From Mycoplasma sp. ATU-Cv-703 (GTDB taxonomy: Bacteria > Bacillota_I > Bacilli_A > Mycoplasmatales > Metamycoplasmataceae): a stretch of 64,000 nt of DNA. This document shows, piece after piece, positions 1 to 8,336 of this stretch. The number at the start of each line of letters is the position of its first letter. Positions within the stretch are counted from its first letter, which is position 1. The notes below the pieces were generated by a model. It did no database searches. It was given only the letters and a program-made list of their open reading frames with translations, and had not been told where the DNA came from. The stretch covers positions 321,726 through 385,725 of the forward strand of contig RYZV01000001.1 of the NCBI GenBank assembly GCA_004011965.1. The letters are read 5' to 3'. A program made the position numbers and the translations under genes.

Positions 1-256
1 TCGCCTCCTCGGCTTGGTCAATCAATTCGTTAGCTTCGTTCACAGCTAGCATGAAAAGGTCCTCCACTATCTCTTTGTCGTCCGGATCAATTAGAGCCGG
101 GTCAATGTCAACTTTATCTAGCCGCCGGTTACCCAACATGACAATCGAAAGTCCTTGTTTATTAACTTCAAATTTACGTTTGTGCAGTTCTTTCTCGGCT
201 TTTTCTAGTTCGGCTTGCATTTTACGAGCCTGTTTCATCATCGCGTTAATGTTCAT
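1..256 (-). CDS. ybaB: YbaB/EbfC nucleoid-associated protein, C-terminus cut by window edge
   Basis: Small DNA-binding protein of the YbaB/EbfC family, which binds the nucleoid as a dimer and normally has about 100 residues. The N-terminal 85 residues are visible. They start MNINAMMKQARKMQ and run into the helix rich in Lys and Glu that is typical of the family. The start at 254-256 follows AGAAAGGAA, a good ribosome binding site. It lies just downstream of dnaX on the same strand, the usual dnaX-ybaB(-recR) order, 25 bases after the dnaX stop. The stop codon lies outside the window. Confidence 0.9.
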   Translation of the reverse strand, partial: MNINAMMKQARKMQAELEKAEKELHKRKFEVNKQGLSIVMLGNRRLDKVDIDPALIDPDDKEIVEDLFMLAVNEANELIDQAEEA

Positions 257-281
257 TCCGGTTCCTTTCTAGTCAAAACTG

Positions 282-2150
282 TTATTTTCCAAATAAATCG
301 CCGAAGATGTCGCGACCAATTTCTTCGTGCGGATCAACTTTAACTTCTAATTGTGGTGGTGAAATCGCTTCGCCAGCTCGTAGTTGGCCCTCGGCCTTCA
401 TCACACTCCAAGATTTTTTGACTTCCTCAAATTGCTCTCTAGTGATCGCATAAATTCACCGAGCAGAGCCAAAAACCTCTTGGGTTAATTGGTGCACAAT
501 CGGGTTTTGTCGGTAAAGATTCAAAGTTTGCACTAACTGATCTTCTTCGCTTGAAACTAAAACAAAGTGTTCGCCCGCACTAATTACTTTGCTTTTCATC
601 AGCAAAGCAGCAGGTTGGCCATACTTTTCTTGACCAGCGTAAGCAGTTAGGAGCGGCCATTTCCCTTTCACAAATTGCAACTGATCTCGCTTAGAAATGA
701 TTAGTAAGTTGATTAGTTCCTCGAGCGTGTAACTGTTTGGTTTATCAAGAGTTATTTTTTCGGTTTCGTTAGACTGGTCAAGTCCGAAAAGTTCGGTAAT
801 GTCAAGATCATCTTCAACAGTCTTATCTTTTTCGGCGCTGATTAACTTTTTGCCACCAATTTCGTCTTGACTGAGCGGAATCACCAAAGAATCTTCCCAA
901 TCAGGTCTGGACTTAACTGGACTAGCAGCGGGCAAGGTTGGCTGAGGGTCATCCGGAGCGGTCTCGCTAAAATTTTCAAAGTTTAAATCGTGGAGCTGAG
1001 AATCTGCGGCAACTGTTTGGGTGCTTAATTGGTCGCCAGTCGCTGATGTCTCTTCCTCGGCTGTCAACTTATTTTCTAACTGGACTGGAACTGGTTCAGG
1101 CACAGATACGCCCGCCGGTTCTGTTTTCAAAAGAGCAAGCATTTTTAACTCAAAAAGTTGGTTTGGTAACTGGGTAAACTTAATTTGGTTAGCTAACTCG
1201 ATGAGCGTGTCAACCATCTGGTAAGCAAAACTCAAATCAACCACTAACTGGTTCACGTCTTCCAACGTTAAATACTCAATTAAGTTAAAATCGGATGTTT
1301 TCCGATAGACGATCAGATCGCGCAAAATTTCAATCAAGGAAAACGTTAGCCTTTCTAAATCGACTCCGTTTTCAATAAAACCGGTTAAAGCGAGGAGAAA
1401 GACTTTGCTCTCGCCGCGGTAAATTGAGTTAATCAGTTCAATTTGTTTACCGATTGATACCAAACCAAAAACTTGCGAAATAGCTTCAAAAGTAATTGAG
1501 TTGTTACCAAAGGCAGCCGCCTGATCAGAGATGGAAAGCGCGTCGCGCAAACCGCCGTTAGCTAACTTAGCGATAAATTTAAGCGCCTCGGGTTCGCAGT
1601 CAATTTTCTCTTGTTCAAAAACTTGGGAAAGTTGTTTTTCAATTACCGCCGGTTCAATCCGTTTGAAATTAAAACGCTGAGTTCGGGAAAGAATTGTGGC
1701 CGGAATTTTGTGGGGTTCGGTCGTGGCCAATATGAAAACAATGTGGCGCGGCGGTTCTTCCAAAGTTTTTAAAAGCGCGTTTCAAGCGCCTTTGCTGAGC
1801 ATGTGGACTTCATCAATGATGTAAACTTTGTACTTGCCTTGCACGGGAGCAAAGCGAGCGTTTTCAATGATTGAACGCATTTCGGCGACTCCGTTGTTGG
1901 AAGCAGCGTCAATTTCAATGATGTCAAGCGTTAAATCTTGGTCAACTTGACGAGCGTTTTGGTTGATTGCTCGGGCAAAAATGTGAGCCACCGAAGTTTT
2001 ACCTGTCCCCCGGGGACCCGCAAAAAGGTAAGCATGGGAAACTTTGCCTTGGCGCACCACGTTTTCTAAAGTAGTTACAATGTGATTTTGACCAACCACT
2101 TGGTTAAATTCTTCGGGTCGATAAGTGCGGTAAAGTGCTTTATAAGACAT
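282..2150 (-). CDS. dnaX: DNA polymerase III subunit gamma/tau
   Basis: Clamp-loader ATPase that assembles the DnaN ring on primed DNA. It has 622 residues, with TGA-Trp codons at 1779-1781 and 456-458. Walker A GPRGTGKT is at residues 45-52, Walker B IIDEVH at about 111-116, and the sensor stretch LATTEPHKIP follows. The C-terminal third is an acidic, Pro-rich linker followed by a tau-like end. Odd: the Cys4 zinc module that normally sits between the first helix and the DAASNNG motif is absent; residues 57-82 contain no Cys. A TATAAT lies at 2161-2166, 10 bases before the ATG, so the mRNA leader must be very short. ybaB follows. Confidence 0.97.
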
Positions 2151-2257
2151 TTCTTAGTTAATTATACACGGCGGTTTGCTGGGCTAGCAAGCCGATTTGA
2201 AATAAGGCAAATTAACTCTTCAACTCTTAAAAAATAGGTCAGCATCCACCCCTGTTT

Positions 2258-2296
2258 GACGTAATTGGTTTTTTTATAAAAAAAACCAATTACGTC
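2258..2296. terminator. Perfect 18-bp inverted repeat, likely end of the B12 operon
   Basis: The arm GACGTAATTGG plus seven T at 2258-2275 pairs without mismatch with seven A plus CCAATTACGTC at 2279-2296; the loop is 3 bases. It lies 30 bases past the stop of the last gene of the 2.3-7.6 kb minus-strand operon and about 90 bases upstream of the dnaX promoter. Because the T/A tracts sit at the hairpin tip rather than after it, it is not a textbook intrinsic terminator. The position argues for termination or mRNA 3'-end protection. Confidence 0.55.
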
Positions 2297-2325
2297 GCAT
2301 TGGGATGGCCTTTTAGAGTTTGCAG

Positions 2326-3045
2326 TTAATTCGGGCTTTGTCAAAAAACCAAAATTTGACGTCCAATTAAAGGCAAACTGCTAACCCCTTTGTTGACAAA
2401 CCAAGGTCTAACCTCGTTATCATCAAACTTACTTAAATCAAAGTCGCGACGGTACTCAAGCGGACTAGAATTGTTGGTGTAATCAGAGCCAAAAGTGGGC
2501 GATAAAATGCTTCACCATGAGTTTGATTCTTCGTCATAGTCGGCAAATACGCCGTTAACGCTGTTAACAAATAGTCCGTATTTAGCGTGGGGGTCGCGAA
2601 AACCAAACCGAGGTTGGTTGACAATTTTTTGTTCAACTTCAAACTCGTTAATTCAAAGCAGTAAATCGGAGAACATTTTTTGACCGCTCTGGATTTGGTA
2701 AATCTGGTCCATTTCTTGCTTTCCATCAAGCGTTTTTGAAACAATTCGAACCTCGTTTTCAACCCCAAAATAGGCAGTTTCTAACTTCTTAATCTTTTGT
2801 TTGAGCTCTTTGATTTGTTCCAAAAGATGGGTGTTGTTTTGCTCAAGCTCTTTGATTTTTTCCCGATAGCCTACCCGATCTTGCTGGGCATCGTCTATCT
2901 TTTTCTCTAACTGAACTAACCGCTCAACTAAAGCATCACGCTGGGTCTTAGTGTCTTCTTTGGAAAGTGTCTGCTTGGCACCGCAACTAACCGCCAAAGT
3001 GGTGATTAGTCCTAAACTTGGCAAAATTACCATTTTTTTTAACAT
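2326..3045 (-). CDS. Lipoprotein with transcobalamin beta-domain (DUF4430)-like region
   Basis: A 239-residue surface lipoprotein. The signal peptide MLKKMVILPSLGLITTLAVS is followed by the lipobox Cys. Next comes a coiled coil rich in Lys, Glu and Gln (residues about 30-85), then a globular C-terminal half. That half contains KYGLFVNSVNGV and SWWSILSPT, which resemble the conserved 'SVNG...YWxxLS' core of DUF4430, the domain shared with the beta domain of intrinsic factor and transcobalamin. The start at 3043-3045 is preferred because GAAGGAG precedes it. TGA-Trp codons occur at 2650-2652 and elsewhere. It is the last gene of the B12 operon, 11 bases after the ECF S gene. A paralog at 7009-7593 shares the C-terminal half. 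Cobalamin binding is inference from domain and context. Confidence 0.8.
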
Positions 3046-3056
3046 TTTTGCTCCTT

Positions 3057-3569
3057 CTACCAAAAATCGTTACTGTCAACTCGAAAAACATTTTCAAAAA
3101 GAAATTTACTAGTTTCAAACAAAATGGTGGCCGCGATAAAATTGCTAATTGCTCCGAGCAAATTGGGAATAACCGCGGTGGCAAAGCGCGCAACCGCAAA
3201 GGAAGGACCAAACAAAAGCAAGTCGTAAGGGTAATATCAAAACATAATTGAAAACCCTCAAAAACCGCACCATAGTGCAAAGAAAAGTTGGTTTTTATTA
3301 AGAAGACGTTTAAACACGAAAGAGAAAAGTCCTTCCAAAGGAAATATGAAAAAATAAACTAGCCACCAAGTGCCAAAACCATAAATTATTCCCGTGATCA
3401 TAACAAACGCAAAAATAATCGTTTGCGAAAGTCTAAACGGCAAAAATACGCTGTACAAAATACACAAAAAGGTAACGACTTCCACGCCGACAATAAATCC
3501 CAGCGCGTACTTTGCCGCTACGACTAGCGAAGTCAAAATTGCGCTCACCGTGATTTTGCGAGTGGTCAT
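3057..3569 (-). CDS. ECF transporter S component, probably for cobalamin (CblT/CbrT-like)
   Basis: Substrate-binding membrane subunit of an energy-coupling factor importer; it would work with a shared EcfA/A'/T module encoded outside this window. It has 170 residues in about five or six hydrophobic segments. The N-terminus is RKITVSAILTSLVVAAKYALG, with the small-residue AxxxA pattern that S components use to contact EcfT. It starts 2 bases after the cobA stop and ends 11 bases before the DUF4430 lipoprotein start. Specificity cannot be read from the sequence. The riboswitch and the neighbouring adenosyltransferase point to vitamin B12. Confidence 0.8.
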
Positions 3570-3571
3570 GT

Positions 3572-4087
3572 CTAAAACTCAATCCCTTGGCGAGCTTTTA
3601 GCCCGCGGTTGAAGTAGTGTTTCTGAGGTTCAAAATGCGTTATTAAGTCGGCTAAATCAAAAACATGTTTCAGTTTAACGTGGCCGGAAATAAGAACTTC
3701 GCGCTTTTTAATCCCAAGTTTTTTAAAAAAATTAGCCAGATATTGCTCGGAAACTAATTGGACGCTGGAAGCAACTAAATCTAAAATTTCATCAATAATA
3801 ATCACGTCAAACTGGTCTTTGGTTTTTTTAATTTGCTCAAGTCCTTCGTAAACAATCTTCCGAGTTTTTTCTTTTTCGTTTTGATCCATTTCAATCACGA
3901 ACTTGCCCGTGTAGTGAAAGTGAACCGGCGGAACGCCGACTAATTTTAAAATCTCATTTTCGCTGCTCGGTCGACCTTTGAGAAAGCGGTAGTAAGCCAC
4001 CCGCATTCCAGCGCCTTTGGCACGGATCGCTGAACCGTTAAGCGCCGAAGTTTTACCTTTGCCAAATCCTCAGTAAATGTGCAACAT
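3572..4087 (-). CDS. cobA: ATP:cob(I)alamin adenosyltransferase (CobA/BtuR family)
   Basis: Transfers the adenosyl group of ATP to cob(I)alamin, making coenzyme B12 in the cytoplasm. It has 171 residues, the usual length being 170-200. An N-terminal P-loop GFGKGKTS at residues 7-14 is followed by RAKGAGMRV and RFLKG. The Walker B-like IIIDEILDL is followed by LISGH and the family end HYFNRGLKARQGIE. The start at 4085-4087 is upstream of a TGA-Trp (residue 6); only this start includes the P-loop. It is 10 bases after the upstream lipoprotein and 2 bases before the ECF S gene. A dedicated adenosyltransferase makes sense beside the class II RNR at 8.3-10.9 kb. Confidence 0.9.
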
Positions 4088-4097
4088 AATTTAGTAG

Positions 4098-5489
4098 TTA
4101 AACTACCAGCATCTCCTTAATCGCAAAAATTCCGCTGAAAACACTTTTTCCTTCGCTGACATTATCGAGTTGGTAGAAAAACGAATCCCCAGAGGCAAAC
4201 TTAGTTAGTTTAAAGTGTTTGCCATCAGGAATTAGTTGGTAAAGATCAACGACTCATTCGTTAGGTTTGGGACCTGGTGTTGGCGGCTTGATATGGTAAC
4301 TTGATCCGTCTAGATCGTCCAAGCGAAAACCTTGAAACTTAGGGTTCTTGTCAAATTCTTTGCCCAGCCAAGTAACGTGTTTTCTTTGGCGATAAATGTA
4401 GGACTCACCAATTTTGTGAATTCGTTCGTTGCCGTGGAAAGCAGTTTTAACCGCGCGGAAATCGTAAGAACCGGGCAAAGCTTGCAAATACTCTTTGTGC
4501 CATTGGCTACCACCAACGATTGCTGAGTAAATTTTCGCATCTTGCGCGCTAATTTGGTGCTCTGAAGTGAGCGCGTTGTCGCGCGTCAAAATGAAACGAG
4601 CGTCGATGTATGGTTTATTAGGTGTTTTGTTAAAGGTAACTTTAACCGCGTTTTGATGGGTAATTTCGTAAGAAAAATAGTTCTCGTCGCCGACCAGCGG
4701 ATACCAATTTTGGTGTGCTCCGGGATTGCCAGGATTTTTGTGATCAAAACGACCTGCCTCGTTGGGGCTCGTTTTAACATTTCAAAAATTAGAAGCGACT
4801 GCGATCGCGTCCCGGTTAGTTTCCTTAGCTAAAAACTCGGCAAAATATTTATCCCAATCTTTGTGAAGAATGCGTTTAGACTGCTCACAGTAGTAACGCG
4901 GTGTGCGGCCTTGCAATTGAGTGGTTTTATAAAATGGTATGCCGATTGAATAATCGTCTTGGTTACGAAAAATTTTAGCCGCGTTAAAATGACCCCGGTT
5001 AACTTTCAAAGAAGCTTCGTTAGTAATTAAATTGGTGTCATCTAAGTAAAAACTTTCTAGAAAGTGGGCGATTGAGTGACCATCATTATCGTCGTCGTTG
5101 TAAAGAACGTAAAAAGAATCGCCGTCAGCAAAAAGAGATAGTCCAGATCCAAAGGGCATGTCGGTGTGAAGTGGCACAACTTGAGCATCGACCTGGGTGC
5201 CGTGGGTTTTATCACCCCATCAAAAAACGCCTTGGTAATCTTTTTTGACTAAGTATAGTCCGTCGTTAATTACGTTGTAGGGCTGACCATCAACTTCAAA
5301 ACGGGGTAATTTTTTAACTACTTCCATGTCAAGGCGTTTGTTTTCAGGAGGTATTTTTTCTTTTTCGTTAGGCTTATCGTCTTTGGCCGGCGGTTTTTCT
5401 TGGTCAGATGTTTGGGTACTGCAAGCCAAAACAGTTAGAGTCGGGCTAATTAAAGCCAAGGTGAAAAATGGGTAGAGAATTTTTTGCAT
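4098..5489 (-). CDS. Lipoprotein of unknown fold in the B12 operon, copy 2
   Basis: A 463-residue lipoprotein: signal peptide with lipobox VLAC (Cys at about residue 23), a Lys/Glu/Pro linker, then a long globular domain. I chose the ATG at 5487-5489, preceded by GAGGAA, over an in-frame start 15 codons earlier because it gives a normal signal peptide. It is clearly paralogous to 5614-6993. Shared blocks are DGQPYNV/DGLYLVK, GDSFYVLYND, DDTNLITN, RTPRYY-EQSK, NYFSY and KIYSxIVGG. I recognise no named family. Its place between a DUF4430-like gene and cobA under one leader suggests a role in B12 capture. TGA-Trp codons include 5217-5219 and 4779-4781. Confidence 0.85.
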
Positions 5490-5613
5490 TGTTTGTTTGT
5501 TCCTCGCATTAATAAGTTTGCTTAAACTAGTCAATCTGGTCAGTTTTTTTAACTACTAAACTGCTGGAGATGGCAAAACCAAAACCGCTAGACTAGTGAA
5601 AGTCGGTTTAACA

Positions 5614-6993
5614 CTAAGTAACTACTCTTTTAACTATTTCAACAAGATTAAAATTTTGAACAGGCTGGTAAGTCTGGTCAACCTTGAGCATCAGCTGGTA
5701 TTTTTTGCCATCGGTGCTAACTAATCGGTAGCGCTTTTCTTCGGGCCAAGAAACATGCAAATCGAAAACCACTTGGTAGTGCGAAGAAGGTAGTTCGGAG
5801 CGGTGAACTAAGTAATTTTTACCGTCTACTCCGTTAAGTCGAAAAGCGTTAAAGTGCAAATTGTTCGCCAATTTTTGACCCAACCAACTCGCATCCTTGG
5901 CATGGAAAGTTAAGTACTCGTCGCCCAGCTTGTGAAGGCGCGAATTACCAACGGGTCTTTCTTTAAGCGCGCGGTACTGATAAACTTGATTTTGATGATT
6001 TAAGTAATCGTTGTGGCGGTCTTTTCCGCCCACAATTACCGAGTAAATTTTGACATCCTGAGCACTGATTTCGCGGTTAGCAAAATCTAAAGAACCGTCT
6101 TTGGCAAGTCCAAATTGAGCGTCTATGTAAGGTTTGTTAGCAGTTTGGTTGAAAGTAATTTTCACGGCGTTTCGATGGGTGATCTGGTAAGAAAAATAAT
6201 TTTCCTGGCCGGTAATCGGGAACCACAGTTTGCTAGCACCCGAAGCAGAAGGGTCTTGCGGATCAAAACTACCACTCTTGTTTGGGGTGGTTTTGACGTT
6301 TCAAAAGTTAGCTGCTAAATTAACCGCGGCTGAGCTAGTTTCTTTTTGCAAAAAATCTGCAAAACTTGCGTCCCAACTTTGGCCAGTAGGTAGTTTAGAC
6401 TGCTCGCCGTAATAACGAGGTGTTTGACCAGTTAAATCGGTTTTTTGTACGAACGGGATGCCGGTGTAATGGCCTCAGCGGTGACCGAGTTTAACAGCTT
6501 GCGCAGACTCGCGATTGAGCTCAAAAGACTCTTGGTTGGTAATTAAGTTGGTGTCGTGTAAATAAAAACTGTCCAAAAAGTTGGCGATGGAATATCCGTC
6601 TTGGTCGTTATCGTTGTAAAGAACGTAAAAAGAGTCGCCTCCACTTAAAAGCGAAACTCCGACGTGGTAGGGCTTGGCAGCTTTTAGCGGCACTACTTTG
6701 GCATCGACCTGGGTTCCGTTTGTTTGGTCTCCCGATCAAAAAATACCTTGGTAAGCATCTTTGACTAGGTAAAGTCCGTCGTCCTTAACTGGATAATCTT
6801 GGCCGTCCACTTGAAAGGTCGGCAGTTTGGAAATGCGTTCTATGTTAAGTTTAGAGTTTGATTTAATGGCTGGATTTTTGTCTCCAACCCAGTCGTCAAG
6901 CGGTCTGTCTAATTGACTTAAGTTGGCCGAGCAAGCCAAGGCCGAAGCGGCAGGCAAAGCTAAACCAAACAAAGTAAAAATGATTTTTTTCAT
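5614..6993 (-). CDS. Lipoprotein of unknown fold in the B12 operon, copy 1
   Basis: A 459-residue lipoprotein with signal peptide MKKIIFTLFGLALPAASALA and lipobox Cys at residue 21. The mature part matches its neighbour (4098-5489) through most of its length but ends differently, in LVEIVKRVVT. The RBS AAAGGAG overlaps the end of the upstream DUF4430-like gene, 15 bases away, so the two are cotranscribed. Aromatic residues are abundant (Tyr, Phe, Trp), as in carbohydrate- or cofactor-binding surface proteins. No catalytic motif is visible. A 124-base gap, without an obvious promoter, separates it from copy 2. Confidence 0.85.
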
Positions 6994-7008
6994 CTCAGTA
7001 AAACTCCT

Positions 7009-7593
7009 TTAATTGCTCATGTCTCATTTAGCAGTTTGAACAAATATAACGATCGTATCAGCTACAAGCGGTATGCCAGAAATGCCGAAGTTGGTAGTCC
7101 AGTTTTGACGAGACTGTTCACCAAAAGACTGGTAAGCAAAGTCGCGGGAATAGTCAAGCGGTGTTTCGCTGTTAGTGATTGGCTTGGACGCGGTAGGTGA
7201 GAGAATTTTCCACCAACTTTCCGACTCATCATTGTAGTCAGCAAAAACTCCGTTGACACGGTTAACAAATAAACCGTAAAGACTGTGGTGGTCGCGAAAA
7301 CCAAAACGTTCCTGGTCGGTGATTTTTTGTTCTACTTCAAACTTGTTAATTCACAAGATCAAATCTTCGAGCGTTTTATGATCGCTTTTTGTCACGTAAA
7401 TCTGGTCCATCTCTTGCTTTCCATCAAACGTTTTTGACATTAAACGAACTTCTTTACCACCGTAATGACTGCCTTTTTCTAAGTTAGCATCTAGTTGTTG
7501 GTACTTTTGAAAGTAAACGCTGAAAAGACTGGCAAAAACGATTAAGAGCAAAGAAACGATCGATAAGACTGCGTAAAATTGACTTTTCTTCAT
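7009..7593 (-). CDS. Membrane-anchored DUF4430-like protein, first gene of the B12 operon
   Basis: A 194-residue protein with one N-terminal membrane segment (residues about 8-30) and no lipobox Cys, so it is probably tethered rather than lipidated. After the anchor it follows the lipoprotein at 2326-3045 closely: RLMSKTFDGKQEMDQIY, LWINKFEVEQKI, FGFRDHHS, YGLFVNRVNGVFADYN and SWWKILSPT. This is the region I compare with the transcobalamin beta domain. It ends AKWDMSN; the TGA before DMSN is Trp. No Shine-Dalgarno is visible before its ATG. Instead an 8-bp hairpin ends 10 bases upstream, so translation may be set by the leader structure. Confidence 0.82.
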
Positions 7594-7603
7594 AACACAA
7601 ATC

Positions 7604-7783
7604 GCAACCCAACTGGAGAGATGGGTTGCTCAAACAAACGAACATGATTAGTTTAAAGCGCCCGCTTTCATCCTTAGTGATCAGTGCTAAACAAAGACCC
7701 GACTATAACGGTTGCTAGGACAGTTTGGTATTTTCAACCAATTCCATGTTTTAACACTTGGCGTTAAATTGAGTTGCAACGCC
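7604..7783 (-). promoter_or_regulatory. Cobalamin riboswitch (RF00174-like) leading the B12 operon
   Basis: The 5' leader of the 2.3-7.6 kb operon, read on the minus strand from a TATAAT at 7784-7789. In order it contains TTAAAACATGGAA (consensus AAaaGGGAA), a small hairpin TTGGT-TGAAAAT-ACCAA (consensus CCGGUG-AAAA-UCCGG), CTGTCCTAGCAACCGT (consensus CUG-CCCGCAACUGU) and TAGCACTGAT (B12 box, consensus AGCCACUG). GGATGAAAGCGGG (consensus GGGAAGGCGGG) follows. The 3' side of the aptamer is divergent. It ends with a hairpin, GCAACCCA/TGGGTTGC (7604-7629), just before the first ATG and without a T run, which suggests control of translation. This is a match by eye to the family consensus; a covariance-model scan was not run. 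Confidence 0.78.
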
Positions 7784-7832
7784 ATTATACTACCAAAGAC
7801 GGAATTGCAAATTAATCCAAATTGCCTATAAT
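7784..7832. promoter_or_regulatory. Divergent promoters sharing one palindromic -35 box
   Basis: The self-complementary TTGCAA at 7805-7810 can serve as -35 in both directions. On the minus strand TATAAT lies at 7784-7789 (15-base spacer) and drives the riboswitch leader. On the plus strand TATAAT lies at 7827-7832 (16-base spacer) and drives the dUTPase gene. Confidence 0.6.
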
Positions 7833-7847
7833 TGGGGTTAATTAATC

Positions 7848-8336
7848 ATGCAATTAGACAAAATCATTGATTTACAAAAAAAACTTGACCAAGCAATCGA
7901 AACTCAACACCAAGTTAAAAACGCCGATTTAACTAAGCACCGCGTCTTAGCATTAATTGTTGAAATCGCCGAACTTTCCAACGAAATCGCTTCTTTTAAA
8001 TACTGAAAAAAACAGCGCCATTACCAGCGCGAAAAAATTCTGGAAGAGTATGCTGACGGACTTCATTTCTTTGCTTCGCTTTTGATAAGAGCTAAGTTTA
8101 AAAAGTACCGTTTTGAATCAAAATTAGTCAACCGTCACGACATTAACACTCAACTGCTCAGTCTTTTTCAAGCGGTAAGCAGTTTGGAAAACAAAATTAG
8201 TCGCAAAAAAATTGGGCGAGCTTTTCGCCTCTACTTAGGTCTGGGAGAACTGCTCAATCTTTCCCAAAGTGAAATTGAACACCACTACATTAAAAAGAAC
8301 TTAATTAACCACGAGCGCATGCAGCAAAACTACTAG
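7848..8336 (+). CDS. dut: Dimeric (all-alpha) dUTPase
   Basis: Hydrolyses dUTP to dUMP and PPi, keeping uracil out of DNA and feeding thymidylate synthase. It has 162 residues. Metal-binding carboxylates are visible in two helices: EIAELSNE (ExxE type) and EEYADGLHFF (ExxxD), the signature of the MazG-like dimeric dUTPase family (dUTPase_2), not the trimeric beta family. One TGA-Trp is in the FKYWKK stretch. The ATG at 7848 follows TATAAT by 15 bases. Its stop overlaps the stop of nrdJ on the other strand by 3 bases. Confidence 0.85.

Noticed and set aside
456-2150. dnaX looks split into two frames of 122 and 435 residues
   Set aside because: The break is a TGA at a conserved Trp (KGAWNALLKTLEEPP). 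With genetic code 4 it is one gene; the same holds for yidC, nrdJ, ftsH, pcrA and others.
5490-5613. Second riboswitch between the two 460-residue lipoprotein genes
   Set aside because: A CATCTCCAG similar to the first leader occurs by chance; none of the B12 consensus elements is present.
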